NCBI GenBank assembly: GCA_964418755.1
Contig: CAYQNS010000241.1
Location: 1-5,596, forward strand
Length of the DNA: 5,596 nt
Source of the DNA: 4572-123 sp964418755
Lineage (GTDB): Bacteria; Desulfobacterota; Desulfobacteria; Desulfobacterales; 4572-123
Direction: 5' to 3'
The notes under the pieces were generated by a model that saw only the letters and a program-made list of their open reading frames with translations, was not told where the DNA came from and did not search any database. Made by a program: the position numbers and the translations under genes. Shown here in pieces: positions 5,208 to 5,596 of this stretch; the stretch's first letter is position 1, and every line of letters starts with the position of its first letter.

Positions 5208-5450
5208 ATTGAAAATTGAATAGTGAAAATTGAAAATTTTTGGTATCGCTCCTGCCCGCCATCGCTCTCGCTCAGGCGAGGCAGGCGGGTCGCCCTGTCT
5301 TTTTATAAATGAAGCTCTTCGCCGCGAACAGACAGGTATTAGAAAGATTATAATAAATAAAATCGATAGAATACATTGTAATTTGCGTATCTGCGGATTA
5401 AAATCGGCAGAATGCCTTAAATATTCAATTTTCAGTATTCAATTTTCACT
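5208..5450. mobile_element. Heptamer-bounded element 3, MITE-like, 32-bp terminal inverted repeats (B-end left, A-end right)
   Basis: The arms 5208-5239 and 5419-5450 are inverted copies matching at 29 of 32 positions, built from AAAATTG, AATAGTG and AATACTG heptamers. They enclose 179 bp without a gene. The left inner junction, TGGTATCGCTC (5241-5251), matches the B junction of element 1, and the right inner junction (5399-5421) matches its A junction inverted, so this copy lies opposite to element 1. A second inner match, ATAAAATCGATAGAAT at 5357-5372, is the exact inverse of 1048-1063. The element begins one base after the regulator's stop codon. I find no clear target-site duplication and no transposase, so mobility is inferred from structure only. 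Confidence 0.65.
5255..5304 (+). terminator. Possible intrinsic terminator of the regulator gene, inside element 3
   Basis: A GC-rich hairpin pairs CCCGCC (5255-5260) with GGCGGG (5284-5289) around an inner CTCGC-TCAG-GCGAG stem (5267-5280), with an uneven internal loop. An alternative short stem, GGCG-GGT-CGCC, covers 5284-5294. A run of five T's follows at 5300-5304. The gap between stem and T-run is longer than ideal, so termination is likely but not assured. The element may thus supply the 3' end of the regulator transcript. Confidence 0.4.
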
Positions 5451-5467
5451 TATAAAGGGTGTCCGGC

Positions 5468-5481
5468 ATTTTACGTAAAAT
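5468..5481. promoter_or_regulatory. Perfect 14-bp palindrome upstream of the tRNA promoter
   Basis: ATTTTACGTAAAAT is fully symmetric around 5474/5475 and ends 5 bp before the -35 box of the tRNA promoter. It could be a protein site or simply an AT-rich UP-like region; the sequence alone does not decide. Confidence 0.35.
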
Positions 5482-5486
5482 AATAT

Positions 5487-5515
5487 TTGACAAAAATATT
5501 GTGATTATATATTGA
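5487..5515 (+). promoter_or_regulatory. Promoter of the tRNA-Glu gene
   Basis: TTGACA (5487-5492) is a perfect -35. The -10 is either TATATT (5508-5513, 15-bp spacer) or TATTGA (5510-5515, 17-bp spacer). Transcription would begin near 5520, about 20 bp before the mature tRNA, which fits a short stable-RNA leader. Confidence 0.65.
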
Positions 5516-5541
5516 TGCCACACAATTGGTCAGATCAAAAC

Positions 5542-5596
5542 GGTCCCATCGTCTAGTGGTTAGGACGTCGGCCTCTCACGCCGGTAACCCGGGTTC
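5542..5596 (+). tRNA. tRNA-Glu (CUC anticodon), 3' end cut by window
   Basis: The acceptor 5' strand is GGTCCCA (5542-5548), followed by T8 and C9. The D-arm stem GTCT (5551-5554) pairs with GGAC (5563-5566). The anticodon stem TCGGC (5568-5572) pairs with GCCGG (5580-5584) around the loop CTCTCAC, placing anticodon CTC at 5575-5577, which reads GAG. The GTCTAG D-loop start and the TAAC variable region are typical of bacterial tRNA-Glu. The T stem begins with CCGGG and TTC, and the window then ends, so the T loop, the 3' acceptor strand and any encoded CCA cannot be seen. Confidence 0.93.

Noticed and set aside
5230..5478. 82-aa open frame on the + strand after the regulator
   Set aside because: It lies wholly across element 3 and its inverted arm. 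Composition follows the repeats and no domain is visible.

Overview
The window carries four protein genes, all on the + strand, and the 5' part of a tRNA gene. Moderate base composition, a FadD-type acyl-CoA ligase, a crotonase-fold dienoyl-CoA isomerase, a cysteine-rich ferredoxin-like protein, and spacers full of AAAAGTG-type heptamers suggest an anaerobic, fatty-acid-oxidising Desulfobacterota-like bacterium (sulfate reducer or syntroph type). That placement is inferred from gene style and not proven by a marker gene.

Layout. (1) 2-790: crotonase-family gene cut by the left edge, with the three acidic residues of delta3,5-delta2,4-dienoyl-CoA isomerases. (2) 791-1234: spacer filled by a repeat element with AAAAGTG-like heptamers at both ends and a 97-bp tandem duplication. 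(3) 1235-2296: 353-aa protein with an HTH-like N-terminus, a dense cysteine region and two [4Fe-4S] ferredoxin motifs. (4) 2297-2655: spacer with a second heptamer array, a GTAG-headed REP-like hairpin, a TATAAT box and an inverted repeat before the next gene. (5) 2656-4329: FadD-type acyl-CoA synthetase. (6) 4330-4417: short spacer with a good sigma-70 promoter overlapped by a long palindrome. (7) 4418-5206: TrmB-family regulator. (8) 5207-5541: third heptamer-bounded element with 32-bp terminal inverted repeats, then a promoter. (9) 5542-5596: tRNA-Glu(CUC), cut by the right edge.

How the genes may work together. The ligase would activate a fatty or other carboxylic acid to its CoA thioester, the isomerase would handle unsaturated beta-oxidation intermediates, and the Fe-S protein could carry electrons or sense redox or iron. 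The TrmB regulator lies directly downstream of the ligase and probably controls itself through the palindrome on its own promoter. Control of the ligase by it is only a possibility. The large spacers argue against one operon.

The most unusual signal is non-coding. Three spacers contain members of what looks like one repeat family: heptamer arrays in fixed 7-nt phase, two distinguishable inner junctions (called A and B here), opposite orientations at 794-1214 and 5208-5450, and a start within about 10 bp of an upstream stop codon each time. This resembles a non-autonomous, MITE-like or STRR-like family.
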